From contig DBYF01000002.1 in the NCBI GenBank assembly GCA_002310155.1, forward strand, positions 1,757-7,532: a DNA stretch of 5,776 nt, in the 5' to 3' direction. The stretch comes from Mageeibacillus sp. UBA1193 (GTDB lineage: Bacteria > Bacillota > Clostridia > Saccharofermentanales > Saccharofermentanaceae). Below, piece by piece: positions 4,533 to 5,776 of the stretch. Under the pieces are notes generated by a model, which worked only from the letters and a program-made list of their open reading frames with translations, was not told the origin of the DNA and searched no databases. Within the stretch, counting starts at the first letter, position 1. Every line of letters starts with the position of its first letter. The position numbers and the translations under genes are program-made.

Positions 4533-5776
4533 TTCTTCTCCTTAATGAGGTAGAGTACCGACTGGAAATCACCGTACATGCACGGGATCACAAGACCTGC
4601 GTTCATCAGTGTGCTGCCGTATGCTTCGGCTACCGGAGACGCCTCTTCTTCCCCGTCCTTGATCTCGCTCGTGCTGACTCTCGTCACTTCGTACCGCTTG
4701 TCCGGATCAAGACCGCAAAGACAGATCTGACGGTTCGGTGTACACGGCTGGTTCATGACATGGATAAATGTCATGAGCATCTCCGACTTATCTTTCGAAA
4801 CGACTCCGTAGCAGTCGAAGAATCCGTTCTCTCGATAGGACGCGATGCGGTAGTAATCACCGTTTCTTACCAGGTCGTTATACTCATGGAAAAGCACTAC
4901 CTGACGGGAGATCAGCTTCCTCTCTTCATCGGACAGGCTCGTGATATCCAGTTCATATCCGAAGGTTCCGGCGAGCGCGACATGGCCTCTCGTCATAAAG
5001 GGAACCGTTCTTCCGGTTACATGGTTCGGGCAGATCGACACATGCGCGCCGAGGCTCGAAAGCGGGTACAGTGTCTCCGCACCTTCCTGGATGCGTACGC
5101 GCTCGTGTGCGTCAGTATCGTCCGAGGTCCAGATCTGCGGGCTGTAATAGAGCATGCCCGCATCGAATCTCGCGCCGCCGCTGCTGCAGTTCTCGAGGAG
5201 CAGATCCGGGAAAGCCTGAAGGAGTCTTTCCTGAAGGTCATATACACCGAGTACGAAACGGTGCAGGAGTTCTCCCTGTCTTTCAGCAGGAAGAGCCGCG
5301 CTGTACAGGTCAGACATATGACGGTTCATATCCCACTTCACATAGGCAACATTCGCGTTCTTTACGACATCGGAGATCATGGAGATCAGGTAGTCGCGGA
5401 CATCTTCTCTGGAGACATCCAGAACGAGCTGGTTACGGCTTCTCGACGGATCGCGTCCCGGGATGCTGATCGCCCAGTCCGGATGCGCGCGGTAAAGATC
5501 AGAATCAGGAGAGACCATCTCCGGCTCGAACCATACGCCGAGCTTCATGCCCATCTCCGAAAGCTTACTGCTCAGGAACTTAAGGCCACCCGGCAGCTTC
5601 TCTTCATTGACCGTCCAGTCGCCCAGGCTCGTATTCGGATCGTTTCTCTTTCCGAACCATCCGTCGTCGACAACGAGCATCTCGATGCCGCACTCATGTG
5701 CCTGCTTCGCGATCGCAAGAAGCTTGTCCATATCAAAGTCGAAGTACGTCGCTTCCCAGTTGTTGATCAGGATCGG
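4529..5776 (-). CDS. GH36 alpha-galactosidase, C-terminal part (N-terminus outside window)
   Basis: The last 415 residues of a glycoside hydrolase family 36 alpha-galactosidase, which cleaves terminal alpha-galactose from melibiose, raffinose-type sugars or galactomannan pieces. The frame stays open to the window edge: 15 residues (PILINNWEATYFDFD) precede the first internal Met at 5731, and they are conserved family sequence, so that Met is not the start. Full-length members are about 730 residues, so some 320 are missing, including the N-terminal beta domain. Visible in fragment numbering are the DDGWFGKRND motif (~37-46), the nucleophile Asp149 in KWDMNR (codon 5330-5332), ENCSSGGARFD (~195-205) and the acid/base region WTSDDTD with probable catalytic Asp219 (codon 5120-5122). 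A C-terminal beta domain fills the final ~100 residues. All catalytic motifs are intact. The stop overlaps the comB start. Exact substrate, localisation and upstream partners cannot be seen. Confidence 0.95.
   Translation of the reverse strand, partial: PILINNWEATYFDFDMDKLLAIAKQAHECGIEMLVVDDGWFGKRNDPNTSLGDWTVNEEKLPGGLKFLSSKLSEMGMKLGVWFEPEMVSPDSDLYRAHPDWAISIPGRDPSRSRNQLVLDVSREDVRDYLISMISDVVKNANVAYVKWDMNRHMSDLYSAALPAERQGELLHRFVLGVYDLQERLLQAFPDLLLENCSSGGARFDAGMLYYSPQIWTSDDTDAHERVRIQEGAETLYPLSSLGAHVSICPNHVTGRTVPFMTRGHVALAGTFGYELDITSLSDEERKLISRQVVLFHEYNDLVRNGDYYRIASYRENGFFDCYGVVSKDKSEMLMTFIHVMNQPCTPNRQICLCGLDPDKRYEVTRVSTSEIKDGEEEASPVAEAYGSTLMNAGLVIPCMYGDFQSVLYLIKEKK
4538..4543 (-). promoter_or_regulatory. 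Ribosome binding site of comB inside the preceding gene
   Basis: On the minus strand AAGGAG sits 5 bases before the comB ATG, within the last codons of the alpha-galactosidase gene. Together with the ATGA overlap this supports coupled translation, with ribosomes ending the hydrolase re-initiating on comB. Confidence 0.8.

Noticed and set aside
5071..5469. Plus-strand open frame of 132 codons inside the alpha-galactosidase gene
   Set aside because: It overlaps the conserved GH36 catalytic region on the other strand, is rich in Arg/Ser/Pro as antisense frames often are, and resembles no known family.

Overview
The window looks like the chromosome of a Gram-positive anaerobe of the class Clostridia, probably Ruminococcaceae/Oscillospiraceae-like. 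This is an inference from the style of the proteins (a CarB typical of Firmicutes, an HtrA protease anchored by one N-terminal membrane helix, a clostridial-type ComB and a GH36 alpha-galactosidase), strong AAGGAG-type ribosome binding sites and roughly balanced base composition. The species cannot be fixed from the sequence alone.

Layout. Bases 1-1914 (+) hold the C-terminal ~60% of carB, the large subunit of carbamoyl-phosphate synthase, cut by the window's left edge. Bases 1915-2307 carry no gene. They hold four tandem 61-bp units (1955 to ~2190), each able to fold into a terminator-like hairpin, then several short palindromes, a probable -10 box and a strong ribosome binding site. Bases 2308-3822 (+) encode a complete HtrA/DegP-type serine protease with a membrane anchor and one PDZ domain. 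On the other strand, reading leftward from the right edge, lie a GH36 alpha-galactosidase (4529-5776, N-terminus outside the window) and a ComB-family 2-phosphosulfolactate phosphatase (3810-4532). These two overlap by 4 bp (ATGA), so they are one transcription unit and probably translationally coupled. The 3' ends of htrA and comB converge and overlap by 13 bp.

How the parts relate. carB (pyrimidine/arginine precursor synthesis) and htrA (extracytoplasmic protein quality control) are neighbours without an obvious functional link, and the hairpin array between them probably insulates them. The alpha-galactosidase/comB pair is a separate operon. Joining a sugar hydrolase to a sulfolactate-phosphate phosphatase has no textbook explanation. 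I found no clear defence, mobile or otherwise wholly new system here. The least explained parts are the 61-bp hairpin array, the palindromes before htrA and the comB/GH36 pairing.
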